NCBI RefSeq assembly: GCF_013294005.1
Contig: NZ_JABSNK010000003.1
Location: 248,001-312,000, forward strand
Origin: Flavobacterium gelidicaeli
GTDB lineage: Bacteria; Bacteroidota; Bacteroidia; Flavobacteriales; Flavobacteriaceae
DNA length: 64,000 nt
Direction: 5' to 3'
Shown here: positions 34,942 through 46,831 of the stretch, piece after piece
Position numbering within the stretch: the stretch's first letter is position 1
How the letters are laid out: each line of letters opens with the position of its first letter
Translations under genes and position numbers: made by a program
Notes under the pieces: generated by a model
The model's input: the letters and a program-made list of their open reading frames with translations, nothing else
Databases searched by the model: none
Told to the model about the DNA's origin: nothing

Positions 34942-36411
34942 TTATCCTATTTTTTTCATAGCAGTCATTGACGCTCTTAACCACTCACCTACTTCTTCAA
35001 TTGGATGTACTCTAATGCTTCTATTTACTGCAATTAAAACGGCATTATCAACGCTGTTTGAGTTTGAAAAAGGTTTACCAATAATATTTGTTTCTACTGT
35101 TTTCATAAAATCAGTTAACAAAGGCTTACAAGCATGATCAAATAAGTAACAACCGTATTCAGCCGTATCCGATATGATTCTGTTCATTTCGTATAGTTTC
35201 TTTCTCGCTACTGTATTTGCAATCAAAGGTAATTCGTGTAATGATTCGTAGTAAGCAGATTCTGCAATGATTCCAGATTCGGTCATTGTTTCAAAAGCTA
35301 ATTCAACACCTGCTTTTACCATAGCAATCATCAATACACCATTATCAAAATACTCTTGTTCAGAGATTGGCGCTTCTTGAGCTGGAGTTTTTTCGAAATT
35401 AGTTTCGGCTGTTGCGGCTCTCCAAGTCAATAAATTAACATCATCATTATCCCAGTCAATCATCATGTTTTTTGAAAATTCGCCAGAGATAATATCATCC
35501 ATGTGTTTATGAAACAACGGACGCATAATGTCTTTTAATTCTTCAGAAAGTCTGTACGCTTCAATTTTAGCAGGATTAGATAAACGATCCATCATGTTTG
35601 TAATTCCACCATGTTTCAAGGCTTCTGTTACTGTTTCCCATCCGTACTGAATTAATTTTGAAGCATATCCAGGTTCGATTCCTTTTTCTACCATTTTATC
35701 AAAACATAAAATAGAACCTGTTTGCAACATTCCGCAAAGAATAGTCTGCTCACCCATCAAATCTGATTTTACCTCGGCAACAAATGAAGAATTCAAAACT
35801 CCAGCTTTATGACCACCTGTAGCTACTGCATAGGCTTTTGCTTGTGCAAAACCGTCTCCATTAGGATCATTTTCTGGGTGAACGGCAATTAATGTTGGCA
35901 CACCAAAACCTCTTTTATATTCTTCACGAACTTCAGATCCTGGGCATTTAGGCGCACACATAATAACGGTGATGTCTTTACGAATTTGCATTCCTTCTTC
36001 TACGATATTAAAACCATGAGAATACGCTAATGTAGCTCCTTGTTTCATTAGTGGCATGATTGCGGTTACAACTGCCGTATGTTGTTTGTCTGGCGTAAGG
36101 TTACAAACTAGATCAGCTGTAGGAATTAATTCCTGATAAGTTCCTACTTTGAAACCGTTATCTGCAGCATTCATATAAGAAGCTCTTTTTTGATCAATTG
36201 CTTCTTTTCGTAATGCATAAGAAATGTCCAACCCAGAGTCTCTCATGTTTAATCCTTGGTTCAAACCTTGAGCTCCACAACCAACAATTACTACTTTTTT
36301 ACCTTTTAATGCTGCTATTCCATCAACAAATTCTGATTGATCCATGAATTCGCAAACGCCTAATTGTTCTAATTGTAATCTTAGTGGTAATGAATTGAAA
36401 TAATTTGCCAT
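34942..36411 (-). CDS. ilvC: Ketol-acid reductoisomerase, class II
   Basis: 489 residues, the long (class II) form with a duplicated knotted domain. [21 protein letters not shown] is the NADPH-binding motif and the following RKEA segment holds phosphate contacts; [11 protein letters not shown] and later EAYRLSEEL contain metal-binding acidic residues. It isomerises and reduces acetolactate or acetohydroxybutyrate in valine and isoleucine synthesis. Last gene of the leu-ilv operon, 11 nt after ilvN. Confidence 0.97.
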   Translation of the reverse strand: MANYFNSLPLRLQLEQLGVCEFMDQSEFVDGIAALKGKKVVIVGCGAQGLNQGLNMRDSGLDISYALRKEAIDQKRASYMNAADNGFKVGTYQELIPTADLVCNLTPDKQHTAVVTAIMPLMKQGATLAYSHGFNIVEEGMQIRKDITVIMCAPKCPGSEVREEYKRGFGVPTLIAVHPENDPNGDGFAQAKAYAVATGGHKAGVLNSSFVAEVKSDLMGEQTILCGMLQTGSILCFDKMVEKGIEPGYASKLIQYGWETVTEALKHGGITNMMDRLSNPAKIEAYRLSEELKDIMRPLFHKHMDDIISGEFSKNMMIDWDNDDVNLLTWRAATAETNFEKTPAQEAPISEQEYFDNGVLMIAMVKAGVELAFETMTESGIIAESAYYESLHELPLIANTVARKKLYEMNRIISDTAEYGCYLFDHACKPLLTDFMKTVETNIIGKPFSNSNSVDNAVLIAVNRSIRVHPIEEVGEWLRASMTAMKKIG

Positions 36412-36422
36412 TTTTTTTATTT

Positions 36423-36950
36423 TTATCTTTGTTTTAATTCTTCTAATAATGCTGAAATTTCCATTTTTTCTTTGGAAATAGATATTCTTCCGGAACGTAC
36501 AAACTGCATAATTCCATAGGGTTTTAACCTGCTGTACAACTCCTCAATCTCAGAACGTTTTCCTGATTTTGAAATCACAAAAAAGTCTCTTGCAACAGTG
36601 ACAATCTCTGAGTTACTGTCCTTAATGATATTCTGGATTTGTCTTTCATCAAATAATAAACTCGACTCTATTTTAAATAAAGCATTTTCTAAGAAAATAG
36701 TTTCATCATCTATATGATAAAATGCTTTAATTACTTCAATTTGCTTTTCTATTTGACCTACAATGTTTTGCACCCATTTTTCAGTTGTATTGACAACAAT
36801 AATAAAACGAGAAACAGTCTCAATCTCTGATTCTGAAACATTTAGACTTAATATATTAATGTGACGCTTTAAGAATATTCCTGATATTCTATTAAGCAAT
36901 CCAACGTTGTTTTCTGAATAAACAGAAATTGTGAATGTTTGATTTTCCAT
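36423..36950 (-). CDS. ilvN: Acetolactate synthase, regulatory small subunit
   Basis: 175 residues: an N-terminal ACT domain ([24 protein letters not shown]) and the C-terminal small-subunit domain. It binds valine and activates the catalytic subunit. It lies 4 nt after ilvB and 11 nt before ilvC. Confidence 0.92.
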   Translation of the reverse strand: MENQTFTISVYSENNVGLLNRISGIFLKRHINILSLNVSESEIETVSRFIIVVNTTEKWVQNIVGQIEKQIEVIKAFYHIDDETIFLENALFKIESSLLFDERQIQNIIKDSNSEIVTVARDFFVISKSGKRSEIEELYSRLKPYGIMQFVRSGRISISKEKMEISALLEELKQR

Positions 36951-36954
36951 ATTA

Positions 36955-38652
36955 TTAACTTAATCTGATATCCGAAACTGACGCTCCTGTAGGTATCATT
37001 GGGAATACATTATTTTCTTTTTCAACCATAACCTCTAGAAAGTAAGACTCTTTTGACGCCATCATTTCGGCGACTGCAGCATCAAGATCTTCTCTCTTTG
37101 TTACTTTTTTAGCTTTAATATAATACCCTTCAGCAATAGCTACAAAATTAGGATTGGTCATTTCGGTAGATGCATATCTTCTATCAAAAAATAACTGTTG
37201 CCACTGGCGTACCATTCCTAAAAACTCATTGTTAAGTACCACAATTTTCACAGGAACTTTAGTTTGAAAAATAGTTCCTAATTCTTGTATTGTCATCTGG
37301 AAACCACCGTCACCTATTATAGCGACTACTTCACGATCAGGTCTTCCCATTTTTGCACCAATAGCTGCTGGTAAAGCAAATCCCATCGTTCCTAATCCTC
37401 CAGATGTTACATTGCTCTTAGATTGATTGAACTTCGAGTAGCGACAAGTAAACATTTGGTGTTGCCCAACATCAGATACCATAATAGCATCTCCTTTTGA
37501 ATGTTTGTTGATCATTTCTATCGTTTCACCCATAGAAATTCCTTTACCATTTGTAGGTGCAAGTTCTTCGTTAATTACCTTCTCACATTCAATTTTATAT
37601 AATCTCTTGAATTCGTCATGCCAAACTGCATGTGATTTACTCTCGATTAAAGGTAGCAAGGCAGCTAATGATTCTTTTACATCTCCTAAAACTGCAACCT
37701 CAGTTTTTACATTTTTATCAATTTCTGATGGATCAATATCAAAGTGAATTACTTTTGCTTGCTTAGCATACGTTTCTAAATTTCCAGTTACGCGGTCATC
37801 AAAACGCATTCCTAGCGCAATAAGCACATCGCATTCATTAGTTAACATATTAGGAGCATAATTTCCGTGCATTCCTAACATTCCAACATTTAAAGGATGA
37901 TCAGTAGGCAAAGCAGAAAGGCCTAAAATTGTCCACGCTGCAGGAATACCTGATTTTTCAACAAATTCCTTGAATAATGCTTCAGCTTGACCCAAAATAA
38001 TTCCTTGTCCAAAAACGATCAGTGGTTTTTTAGCATTATTAATTAAAGTAGCAGCTTCTTTTACTTTACCCAATTTTAATTTGGGTACCGCAACATAACT
38101 CCTAATTCCTGTACATTTTTTATAGCTAAAATCAAGTAAATCAAACTGAGCGTTTTTAGTAATATCAACTAATACTGGGCCTGGACGACCTGATCTAGCA
38201 ATATAAAAAGCTTTTGCCATAATCTCTGGAATTTCAGAAGCTTCTGTAATTTGGTAATTCCATTTCGTCACTGGAGTCGAAATGCCAATAATATCTGTTT
38301 CTTGAAAAGCATCTGATCCTAGCAAATGTTTACCAACTTGACCCGTAATACATACCATTGGTGTAGAATCTATTTGCGCATCAGCAATCCCTGTGACCAA
38401 GTTTGTAGCTCCTGGTCCCGAAGTAGCGATAGCAACACCCACTTTTCCTGTTGCTCTAGCGAATCCTTGAGCAGCATGCGTTGCACCTTGCTCATGGCGC
38501 ACAAGCACATGATGCAATTCATCTTTAAACTTATACAATTCGTCGTAAACAGGCATAATCGCACCACCTGGGTAACCATAAACCAAATCTACTCCTTCTG
38601 CTAATAGACATCTAATAACGGCTTCTGCGCCTGATATTTTATTTGTTTCCAT
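36955..38652 (-). CDS. ilvB: Acetolactate synthase, catalytic large subunit
   Basis: 565 residues. The start METNKISGAEAVIRCLLAEGV leads into VYGYPGGAIMPVYDEL and RHEQGATHAAQGFARATGK with the catalytic Glu; the thiamine diphosphate motif IGDGGFQM...NNEFLGMVRQWQ is complete. It joins two pyruvates or pyruvate and 2-oxobutyrate. A longer frame reaches 38709 inside ilvD, but conservation starts at ATG 38652, leaving a 40-nt gap after ilvD. Confidence 0.95.
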   Translation of the reverse strand: METNKISGAEAVIRCLLAEGVDLVYGYPGGAIMPVYDELYKFKDELHHVLVRHEQGATHAAQGFARATGKVGVAIATSGPGATNLVTGIADAQIDSTPMVCITGQVGKHLLGSDAFQETDIIGISTPVTKWNYQITEASEIPEIMAKAFYIARSGRPGPVLVDITKNAQFDLLDFSYKKCTGIRSYVAVPKLKLGKVKEAATLINNAKKPLIVFGQGIILGQAEALFKEFVEKSGIPAAWTILGLSALPTDHPLNVGMLGMHGNYAPNMLTNECDVLIALGMRFDDRVTGNLETYAKQAKVIHFDIDPSEIDKNVKTEVAVLGDVKESLAALLPLIESKSHAVWHDEFKRLYKIECEKVINEELAPTNGKGISMGETIEMINKHSKGDAIMVSDVGQHQMFTCRYSKFNQSKSNVTSGGLGTMGFALPAAIGAKMGRPDREVVAIIGDGGFQMTIQELGTIFQTKVPVKIVVLNNEFLGMVRQWQQLFFDRRYASTEMTNPNFVAIAEGYYIKAKKVTKREDLDAAVAEMMASKESYFLEVMVEKENNVFPMIPTGASVSDIRLS

Positions 38653-38692
38653 CGGATATAATTTATTCGCGCTGAGACTAACGCTCTTTGCT

Positions 38693-40366
38693 TTATTTGT
38701 CAGTGACACATCCAGTAGATGCGCTTGATACTGAGCGAATGTATTTTAGTAAAACTCCTTTTTTGATACTCGATTCGGGTTGTACCCATTTTGCTTTTCT
38801 TGCAGCAAACTCATCGTCAGAAATTTTTAGATTGATTGTGTTTTTTACAGCATCAATAGTGATAATATCACCATTTTCAACCAGTGCAATTCCACCTCCA
38901 TCAAAAGCTTCGGGCGTTACGTGACCTACAACAAAGCCATGTGAACCACCAGAGAATCTACCATCAGTAATCAAAGCGACACTTTTTCCTAAACCGGCAC
39001 CCATAATTGCTGATGTTGGTTTTAGCATTTCAGGCATTCCTGGCCCACCTTTAGGTCCACAGTACCTAATGACGACCACATTACCTGGTTTTACCTCTCC
39101 AGCGCGAACACCTTTGATAACATCATGTTCGTTCTCAAAAACAATAGCATCTCCTTCAAAATATTCTCCTTCGTTACCACTAATTTTTGCTACGCATCCT
39201 TCTTCGGCAAGATTACCGTAAAGGATTTGGATATTTCCTGTTGCTTTTAGTGCCTTTTGGATTTCGTGAATTACTTCTTGTCCGTCATTTAAATCTGGAA
39301 CAGCTGCTAAGTTTTCAGCTAATGTTTTTCCGGTTACAGTCAAGCAATTTCCGTGAAGCAATCCTTCTTTTAATAAGTATTTCATTACAGCTGGAACCCC
39401 ACCTACTTCGTGTAAATCTTCCATTAGGTATTTTCCGCTGGGTTTTAAATCAGCAAGCAAAGGTGTTTTATCACTAATATCTTGAAAATCTTTTAATGTG
39501 ATTTCGATATCAACAGAGTGTGCCATTGCGATTAAATGCATTACCGCATTTGTAGAACCACCTAGAACTGCCACCATCGTAATCGCATTTTCAAATGCTT
39601 CACGAGTCATAATGTCTCTAGGTTTGATATCTTTTTCTAATAATATTCTGATTGCTTTACCAGCATCAATACATTCTTGCTTTTTTTCTTGGCTTAAAGC
39701 CGGATTAGAAGAGCTATAAGGCAAACTCATTCCTAAGGCTTCAATTGCTGATGACATGGTGTTGGCTGTGTACATACCGCCACAAGCTCCAGCACCAGGA
39801 CAAGCATTTTTAATCACTCCTTTAAAATCTTCGGGTTCAATTGTATTGCTAAATTTTTTACCCAAAGCTTCAAAAGCAGAAACAATATTTAAAGATTCTC
39901 CTTTCCATTTACCTGAATGGATTGTTCCTCCATAAACCATAATCGACGGACGATTTACACGACCCATTGCAATTACCGATCCAGGCATGTTTTTATCACA
40001 ACCGGGAACAGCTATTAAACCGTCGTACCATTGTGCTCCCATTACTGTCTCGATAGAATCAGCAATTACATCTCTTGATACTAGTGAAAAACGCATTCCG
40101 TCAGTACCATTTGAGATTCCGTCACTCACACCAATAGTATTAAAAATTAGACCAACAAGGTCTTCTTTCCATACTCCTTTTTTAATATCTTTAGCAAGGT
40201 CATTTAAGTGCATGTTACACGTATTTCCCTCGTACCCCATACTTACAATTCCAACCTGTGCTTTCTTTAAATCATCTTCGGTTAAACCAATTCCGTACAA
40301 CATAGCTTGAGCAGCTGGTTGCGTTTCGTCTTGTGTGATGGTTTTACTGTATTTATTTAATTCCAT
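38693..40366 (-). CDS. ilvD: Dihydroxy-acid dehydratase
   Basis: 557 residues with three Cys positions expected for the Fe-S cluster: [17 protein letters not shown] and [17 protein letters not shown]. The later [19 protein letters not shown] is the family signature with a catalytic Ser. It dehydrates dihydroxy acids to the keto acids of valine and isoleucine. It lies 44 nt after leuB in the operon. Confidence 0.97.
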   Translation of the reverse strand: MELNKYSKTITQDETQPAAQAMLYGIGLTEDDLKKAQVGIVSMGYEGNTCNMHLNDLAKDIKKGVWKEDLVGLIFNTIGVSDGISNGTDGMRFSLVSRDVIADSIETVMGAQWYDGLIAVPGCDKNMPGSVIAMGRVNRPSIMVYGGTIHSGKWKGESLNIVSAFEALGKKFSNTIEPEDFKGVIKNACPGAGACGGMYTANTMSSAIEALGMSLPYSSSNPALSQEKKQECIDAGKAIRILLEKDIKPRDIMTREAFENAITMVAVLGGSTNAVMHLIAMAHSVDIEITLKDFQDISDKTPLLADLKPSGKYLMEDLHEVGGVPAVMKYLLKEGLLHGNCLTVTGKTLAENLAAVPDLNDGQEVIHEIQKALKATGNIQILYGNLAEEGCVAKISGNEGEYFEGDAIVFENEHDVIKGVRAGEVKPGNVVVIRYCGPKGGPGMPEMLKPTSAIMGAGLGKSVALITDGRFSGGSHGFVVGHVTPEAFDGGGIALVENGDIITIDAVKNTINLKISDDEFAARKAKWVQPESSIKKGVLLKYIRSVSSASTGCVTDK

Positions 40367-40410
40367 TATCTATATGTTGTGTATCTGTATTTTTAATTTA
40401 ATTTTCGTTT

Positions 40411-41535
40411 TTAAACGATTGTCGATTGCCCGATGTGTACATTGTCATTATTAAAGTACATCAAGTCATCTTTATTCAAAATAAAATTTGAAACAAACTC
40501 TCCTACTTCATTAGTTCCAAAACTAGTTCCTGGATTCAAATCAATAGTTACTACATTGTATTCAATTGCTTTTTCTATAGCTTCGTGAACAAGTTTTGCT
40601 TCTTCGGTCAAGCCAAAATGTTCTAACAACATTGCCGCTGAAACGATTGATGCAATAGGATTTGCAATATTTTTATCTTTAGCTTGTGGAAACGATTTAT
40701 GTATAGGTTCAAACAATGCTTTTGTAGTTCCAAAAGAAGCTGAAGCTAACAATCCAATCGATCCTGTAATAGCACTTGCTTCGTCTGAAAGTATATCTCC
40801 AAAAAGATTTTCGGTTAGAATAACATCAAATTGTTTAGGATTAAGAACCAATTGCATTGCGGCAGTATCTACAAACAAAAAGTTCAATTCTACATCTGGA
40901 TAATCATACGCCACTTTTTGTACTACATTTCGCCATAAGCGAGAAGTTTCTAGCACATTCGCTTTATCCACCATAGTGACTTTATTTCTTCTTTTTTGTG
41001 CCGATTTGAACGCTAAGTGTGTGATCCTAGTAATTTCTTCTTCGGAATATTCACATACATCTGACGCTTTAGTTTTTGCTTCATTTAAGGTTTTATCACT
41101 AAAATAAATTCCACCAGTCAATTCTCTGAAAACGATAAAATCAGTTCCTTCAATAATTTCTCTCTTTAAAGGAGAAGAATGCATCAAAGTCGAATACGTT
41201 CTAATTGGTCTTTTATTGGCAAAAAGCCCCAATTCTTTTCTTAATTTTAAAACAGCCTGCGAAGGACGTTTTTGGGCATCTGGATTATTATCATGTTTAG
41301 GGTTACCATCTCCTACGGTTCCTAATAATACTGCATCTGTATTTAAACATAAGTTTAAGGTTTGCTCTGGCAATGCTACCCCTGCTTTATCAATAGCGAC
41401 AGCGCCTATAAGGGCATCCTCAAAAATAAACTCGTGATCAAACATTACACTAATGGCATACAATGCTTTTTTTGCTTGTAAAACTACTTCAGGACCTATT
41501 CCGTCTCCTGATAATACTGCTATTTTTAAATTCAT
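40411..41535 (-). CDS. leuB: 3-isopropylmalate dehydrogenase
   Basis: 374 residues. LSGDGIGPEVV opens the fold; LRKELGLFANKRP and FRELTGGIYF hold substrate-binding Arg residues, and NLFGDILSDEASAI is the metal-binding Asp motif. It oxidises and decarboxylates 3-isopropylmalate in leucine synthesis using NAD. It lies 64 nt after leuA. The two isomerase subunits leuC and leuD that supply its substrate are not in this window. Confidence 0.95.
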   Translation of the reverse strand: MNLKIAVLSGDGIGPEVVLQAKKALYAISVMFDHEFIFEDALIGAVAIDKAGVALPEQTLNLCLNTDAVLLGTVGDGNPKHDNNPDAQKRPSQAVLKLRKELGLFANKRPIRTYSTLMHSSPLKREIIEGTDFIVFRELTGGIYFSDKTLNEAKTKASDVCEYSEEEITRITHLAFKSAQKRRNKVTMVDKANVLETSRLWRNVVQKVAYDYPDVELNFLFVDTAAMQLVLNPKQFDVILTENLFGDILSDEASAITGSIGLLASASFGTTKALFEPIHKSFPQAKDKNIANPIASIVSAAMLLEHFGLTEEAKLVHEAIEKAIEYNVVTIDLNPGTSFGTNEVGEFVSNFILNKDDLMYFNNDNVHIGQSTIV

Positions 41536-41599
41536 ATCTCTCGCTATTAATGGTAATTAGAAAAAATAATTAGTTGTGTTATTTGGTCTAATAAAACAC

Positions 41600-42769
<1,170 letters not shown>

Positions 42770-42798
42770 TTATTTAATGTAATTTCACATTTCAATAA

Positions 42799-42806
42799 CA
42801 AAGTTA
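42799..42806 (-). promoter_or_regulatory. -7 box of the leu-ilv operon
   Basis: Minus-strand TAACTTTG matches TAnnTTTG; a TTG lies 24 bases upstream, slightly beyond the usual spacing. The leader would be only about 20 nt, so no leucine attenuator peptide fits. A second -7-like TATATTTG is at 42841-42848. Confidence 0.6.
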
Positions 42807-42917
42807 GATTTGATTCCCTCATAATAAAACCAAATACTAGCAAATATACTGCTCATAAAGCAAACTATAAACATACAAGTTATTGATTTACAACAATTTA
42901 AGCTTTATTATTTTACA

Positions 42918-44462
42918 ATGGCTAACCATCAAAAAGATTTTTTATTTGTATTAATTAAATCACTTTCTAAGTCGGAGAAAAGGCAATTTAAGATTTTTGC
43001 CAGCCGATTAGAAACAAGTTCACATACTAAGTTCATTGAATTATTTAATATTTTAGATAAATCTGAAGCGTATGACGAGAAAATAATTTTAAAAAGTGGT
43101 GCAATTAAAAAAGTGCAACTATCTAATTTGAAATCATATTTGTACAAACAGATATTAGTAAGTATCCGTTTGAATATTCCAAGTCAGAATATTAGATACC
43201 AATTAAGAGAGCAAATTGACTTTGCAAGCATACTTTATAATAAAGGTCTGTATAAGCAAAGTCTAAAAATATTGGACAAAACTAAAATTCAAGCGCTAGA
43301 GAATGACGAAAAGTATATGGCCTTTGAAATTGTAGAGTTCGAAAAATTAATCGAATCACAATACATCACCCGAAGTATACAAGGTCGCGCAGACGAGTTA
43401 GTTATTCAAGCCAAAGAATTAAATTACCAAAATACTATTTCTAGTAAATTATCTAATTTATCACTGCAACTGTATGGCATCATGCTTAAAACAGGCTACG
43501 TAAAGACAGACGAAGAGTTTCAATATATAGATGACTATTTTACTAAGCACATCTCAAAATTTGATGAGAGTAAGTTTGGCTTTCGCGAAAAATACTGGTT
43601 TTACAATGCTAATTTATGGCACAGTTTTTTAGTACAAGATTTTTTAGGTAGTTATAAATATGCTTATAAATGGGTTACCTTATTTTATGACAACCCCAAT
43701 ATGATTTATCTAAATCCGGTATTTTTCTTAAAAGGAAACCATTATTTATTAGAATCATTGTTCATGTTAAAGTACAAGTCTAATTTTAAAAAATACTTAT
43801 TAAAATTAGAAGAGACGATTAACAACCCCAAATTTCCAGTTAATGATAATGTAGCGTCATTGTCTTTCTTGTACTTGTATAATAATAAATTAAATTATCA
43901 TATTCTTGAGGGTACTTTTAGCGAAAGCGAATATTTAATTCCAGAGATATTACATAAAATAAACTTGCATAGCGAACATCTAGATGAGCATCACGAGATG
44001 TTATTTTATTATAAAATTGCATGTATCTATTTTGGAACAGAAAAATATGCCGAATCTATTTTTTACTTAGAGAAAATTATAAACAACAAAAATCTAAGCA
44101 TGCGTGAGGATTTAATGTGTTTTGCTCGATTGCTTTATTTGATTGAACATTATGAAATGGGTAAAGATTTTAATCTAGAGGCACAACTTAAAAGTACCTA
44201 TAAGTTTTTATTAAAAATGAATGACTTGCATGAAGTTCAAAAAGAGATTATTCGGTTTTTGAAAAACTTAAATTCATTATACCCTGCAGATATTAAAAAG
44301 GAGTTCATAAAAATGCGTTTCCGTTTTATTGAGTTAGAGAAAAATACCTATGAAAAAAGAGCTTTTTTATACCTAGATATTATCTCTTGGTTGGAGAGCA
44401 AAATTGAAAATAGAAAAATAGCTGATATCATGCGTGAAAAAGCACAACTGATCAATCGTTAA
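42918..44462 (+). CDS. Helical-repeat protein, unknown function
   Basis: 514 residues, almost wholly alpha-helical, with repeated paired-helix segments such as ASILYNKGLYKQSLKILDKTK and ACIYFGTEKYAESIFYLEKII that look like tetratricopeptide repeats. There is no signal peptide or membrane helix. The N-terminal LIKSLSKSEKRQFKIFASR segment is characteristic of a Bacteroidota-only family that I know only as hypothetical. It probably acts as a cytoplasmic scaffold. Monocistronic, divergent from leuA. Confidence 0.75.
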   Translation: MANHQKDFLFVLIKSLSKSEKRQFKIFASRLETSSHTKFIELFNILDKSEAYDEKIILKSGAIKKVQLSNLKSYLYKQILVSIRLNIPSQNIRYQLREQIDFASILYNKGLYKQSLKILDKTKIQALENDEKYMAFEIVEFEKLIESQYITRSIQGRADELVIQAKELNYQNTISSKLSNLSLQLYGIMLKTGYVKTDEEFQYIDDYFTKHISKFDESKFGFREKYWFYNANLWHSFLVQDFLGSYKYAYKWVTLFYDNPNMIYLNPVFFLKGNHYLLESLFMLKYKSNFKKYLLKLEETINNPKFPVNDNVASLSFLYLYNNKLNYHILEGTFSESEYLIPEILHKINLHSEHLDEHHEMLFYYKIACIYFGTEKYAESIFYLEKIINNKNLSMREDLMCFARLLYLIEHYEMGKDFNLEAQLKSTYKFLLKMNDLHEVQKEIIRFLKNLNSLYPADIKKEFIKMRFRFIELEKNTYEKRAFLYLDIISWLESKIENRKIADIMREKAQLINR

Positions 44463-44468
44463 AACAAA

Positions 44469-44505
44469 AAAGCCCGTCATAGCAGTATTCTAGACGGGCT
44501 TTATT
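44469..44505 (+). terminator. Terminator after helical-repeat gene
   Basis: AAAGCCCGTC (44469-44478) pairs with GACGGGCTTT (44493-44502); A and T on the flanks make it usable from both sides. Confidence 0.8.
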
Positions 44506-44561
44506 ATGAATCTAACTTTATAATAGATTACTATAATCTATTAATATTCTGGAATAGGACA

Positions 44562-45497
44562 TTATTCAGAAGGCATTTTCAAAGCCAATGCATCCAGTAC
44601 TTTTTGATAGGTAGGCATGTCTACTTCATATTTCAACCCCTCATTTACCACAAAAGCGGTTAGCGATTCTAATTCAAATTTATGTCCTGAAATCACATCA
44701 CGGTGCATTGAGGAAGTAGCCTCATGAGGCATTTTCTCTAATTTTTGAATAGTTTTCATTGTAATGTCATTAGGTAATTCCAACCCTTTGACAGCTGCGA
44801 GCATCGTGATTTCTTGTAATAAGTTCACAAAAACAGCTCTACTAGTATTAGAACCTATAATTTCTCCAATATTTTGATTCAAATAAGATGTTGCTGAAGC
44901 CAAACTAGAGATAAAAATAAATTTCTCCCAGACCGTTTCTTCAATTTGATCAACTAAAGTGCTTTGAATCCCAGCATTTACAAAAATAGTTTGTAACGTT
45001 TTCATTTTAGTCACGGAAGCAGAATGGGAACCAAAGAATAATTTTTCAAAAGGACCAACTTTTTTAATCACGCCAGGACTTTCGATCAAAGCAACAATAT
45101 ACACACAACCCTGTAATACTTCATTATCAGGAAAAATGGCACTGATACGCTCAGGAGCATCAACACCATTATATAAAGGTAGAAAAATGGTGTTTTTAGT
45201 AATGCATTTTTTATATGATAACAAACTCTCCTCGATGTCATATGTTTTGGTAGCGCATATTAGGTAATCTAATTTTCCAATTATTTCAGGATCATTAGAA
45301 ACTAAAGTAGGAAAAACAATAGTTTCATCAGTATCTGTAATTAGTTTAAGTCCTGATTTTGCAACTATTTCTTGCGTTTTTCCGCGTGCAATAAAAACAA
45401 TTTCAATAGCATCTGATTGGCTATAGGCTTTTGCCAAAAGTCCACCAAAATACCCTCCTACTCCACCTAATCCTAAAATTCCAATTCTTGTTTTCAT
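44562..45497 (-). CDS. panE: 2-dehydropantoate 2-reductase
   Basis: 311 residues of the ApbA/PanE family: ILGLGGVGGYFGGLLA is the NADP-binding motif, VWEKFIFISSLA contains the catalytic Lys, and the C-terminal domain has the TSSMHRDVISGHKFELES segment with the substrate-binding Ser and Glu. It reduces ketopantoate to pantoate for coenzyme A synthesis. It seems monocistronic. A 17-bp inverted repeat lies 24 bases upstream of its start. Confidence 0.88.
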   Translation of the reverse strand: MKTRIGILGLGGVGGYFGGLLAKAYSQSDAIEIVFIARGKTQEIVAKSGLKLITDTDETIVFPTLVSNDPEIIGKLDYLICATKTYDIEESLLSYKKCITKNTIFLPLYNGVDAPERISAIFPDNEVLQGCVYIVALIESPGVIKKVGPFEKLFFGSHSASVTKMKTLQTIFVNAGIQSTLVDQIEETVWEKFIFISSLASATSYLNQNIGEIIGSNTSRAVFVNLLQEITMLAAVKGLELPNDITMKTIQKLEKMPHEATSSMHRDVISGHKFELESLTAFVVNEGLKYEVDMPTYQKVLDALALKMPSE

Positions 45498-45521
45498 GCT
45501 TACCGTTTTTATATAAAAATA

Positions 45522-45585
45522 AAACCATTAAAAAATTAAGTCATCAAGACAATAGACTTGAAGGAACATAATTTTTTAATGGTTT
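45522..45585. repeat. 17-bp perfect inverted repeat between rnpB and panE
   Basis: Arms 45522-45538 and 45569-45585 are exact reverse complements, around a 30-base loop that itself holds AAGTC/GACTT. On the minus strand the right-hand end of the hairpin is followed by T-rich DNA, so it may end rnpB transcription; it could also regulate panE. Confidence 0.75.
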
Positions 45586-45638
45586 ACTTTAGAATTAACA
45601 TTCCTTACTTCATTAAATTTTAATAAAAAGAAAAAAAA

Positions 45639-45960
45639 CAGACCTATAAGCCGGATTCTGTCTCCAATAAATTGGAGCCTTATCATTTATCTAGATCTCA
45701 AATTACTCTGAGACTCAAGCTACCTACCCTTCAACAACGAGCGAGAAGCCCTTAAATGCTGATATACTTGATATTTCACCGTATAGAGTTTACCTGGTTT
45801 CACTACAGCATTACCTGTACATACTTTCTGTTGCACTTGTCCTAGCCCTAATAAATTAGAACTGACGGGTGTTACCCGCTATACTTCTCTATGGTGTCCG
45901 GACTTTCCTCTCTTTTGTCCCAATAGCTATCAGAAGCAAAACAGCGATAAGGCGGTCTGT
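45639..45960 (-). ncRNA. rnpB: RNase P RNA, class A
   Basis: The minus strand carries the conserved core of bacterial RNase P RNA: AGACCGCCTTATCGCTG near the 5' end, GAGGAAAGTCCGGACACC, the ACAGAAAGTATG loop region, GTGAAACCAGGTAAACTC and the 3' end AGAATCCGGCTTATAGGTCT, which pairs with the 5' end. It is followed by a T8 run. The RNA cuts 5' leaders from pre-tRNAs. The exact ends are estimated from the terminal pairing. Confidence 0.95.
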
Positions 45961-45964
45961 GTCG

Positions 45965-45972
45965 CAAATCTA
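45965..45972 (-). promoter_or_regulatory. -7 box of rnpB
   Basis: Minus-strand TAGATTTG fits TAnnTTTG and would start transcription within a few bases of the RNase P RNA 5' end. Confidence 0.6.
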
Positions 45973-46083
45973 CACTATTTATTGCTGTTTTACTACTTTC
46001 TATTATTTACTTTAACAACACTTTTACAATCTATTAATTATAAAATAGTTATCTTTAGTACATAACTAACACCAGCCGTATTT

Positions 46084-46389
46084 ATGAAAATTAAAATGTA
46101 CCATTACGCCACTGTTTCTAAAGCATTAGACGATTTACATGAAAAAGGATTCACTTATGATTTTAATCTAAATGAACAAGATATTGTCAAATGTCCAGAA
46201 AAATATGAAATAGAACACATCTATCGCTATGAAGGCAATTCAGATCCCGGTGACGAAGCTATTGTTTATGGTATAAAGTGCAGCACGGGACGAAGAGGTG
46301 TTTTTGTTACAGGATTTGCAGCAAACTCGGTTAGTGAAGCTGGACAAATACTGATCAATATCACTACCAAAGACGGCCGTAACCGATAA
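46084..46389 (+). CDS. Small conserved protein, tandem paralogue 1
   Basis: 101 residues. The family pattern is an N-terminal [24 protein letters not shown], a central [18 protein letters not shown] and a closing [11 protein letters not shown]. Two more copies follow at 46455 and 46832. Similar short Bacteroidota proteins are often annotated as phosphoribosylpyrophosphate synthetase, but they are a third of that enzyme's length and lack its motifs, so I do not accept that name. Function unknown; predicted cytoplasmic. A TATCTTTA -7-like box lies at 46050-46057. Confidence 0.8.
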   Translation: MKIKMYHYATVSKALDDLHEKGFTYDFNLNEQDIVKCPEKYEIEHIYRYEGNSDPGDEAIVYGIKCSTGRRGVFVTGFAANSVSEAGQILINITTKDGRNR

Positions 46390-46454
46390 AAAAACTTCTA
46401 TTTGCTTTTCAATTAAAATTCAACAACTTATTACAATACAATTTAATTTACATT

Positions 46455-46760
46455 ATGAAAAATATTTATCATTACGCTTCAGTTTCAAAAGCATTAGAAG
46501 AGTTAAAACAAAAAGGATTTAGTTATGATTTCAATATACACGAAGATCATATCGTAGCAAATCCTACTGATTATGAAATTATGCATGTCTACCGCTACGA
46601 AGGAGACTCTAATCCTGATGATGAAGCTGTGGTGTACGGAATTCAATCAAAAAGTGGCGAAAAAGGTGTTTTTGTAGCAGGATTTGCAGCAAATTCTATC
46701 ACCGAAGCCACTCAAGCATTAATTAATATAGAATTAGAAGGACGTAAAAACAAGTCATAA
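46455..46760 (+). CDS. Small conserved protein, tandem paralogue 2
   Basis: 101 residues, same family as the flanking genes; close to both, with [42 protein letters not shown] and [16 protein letters not shown]. It is 65 nt after copy 1. The spacers differ between copies while the proteins remain alike, so the duplication is old and selection has kept all three. Confidence 0.8.
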   Translation: MKNIYHYASVSKALEELKQKGFSYDFNIHEDHIVANPTDYEIMHVYRYEGDSNPDDEAVVYGIQSKSGEKGVFVAGFAANSITEATQALINIELEGRKNKS

Positions 46761-46831
46761 CTAGTTGCAGTTAGTATAGCAAAGAGTTTAAGAATAGTTT
46801 TTTCTTTTTAATTTTATTAAAATAATAAACT

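Noticed and set aside
39187..39477. 96-codon frame opposite ilvD
   Set aside because: A shadow of ilvD; the Leu-rich translation reflects the complementary codons.
42770..42917. Leucine attenuator leader before leuA
   Set aside because: The likely promoter leaves only about 20 bases of leader, too short for a leader peptide or alternative hairpins.
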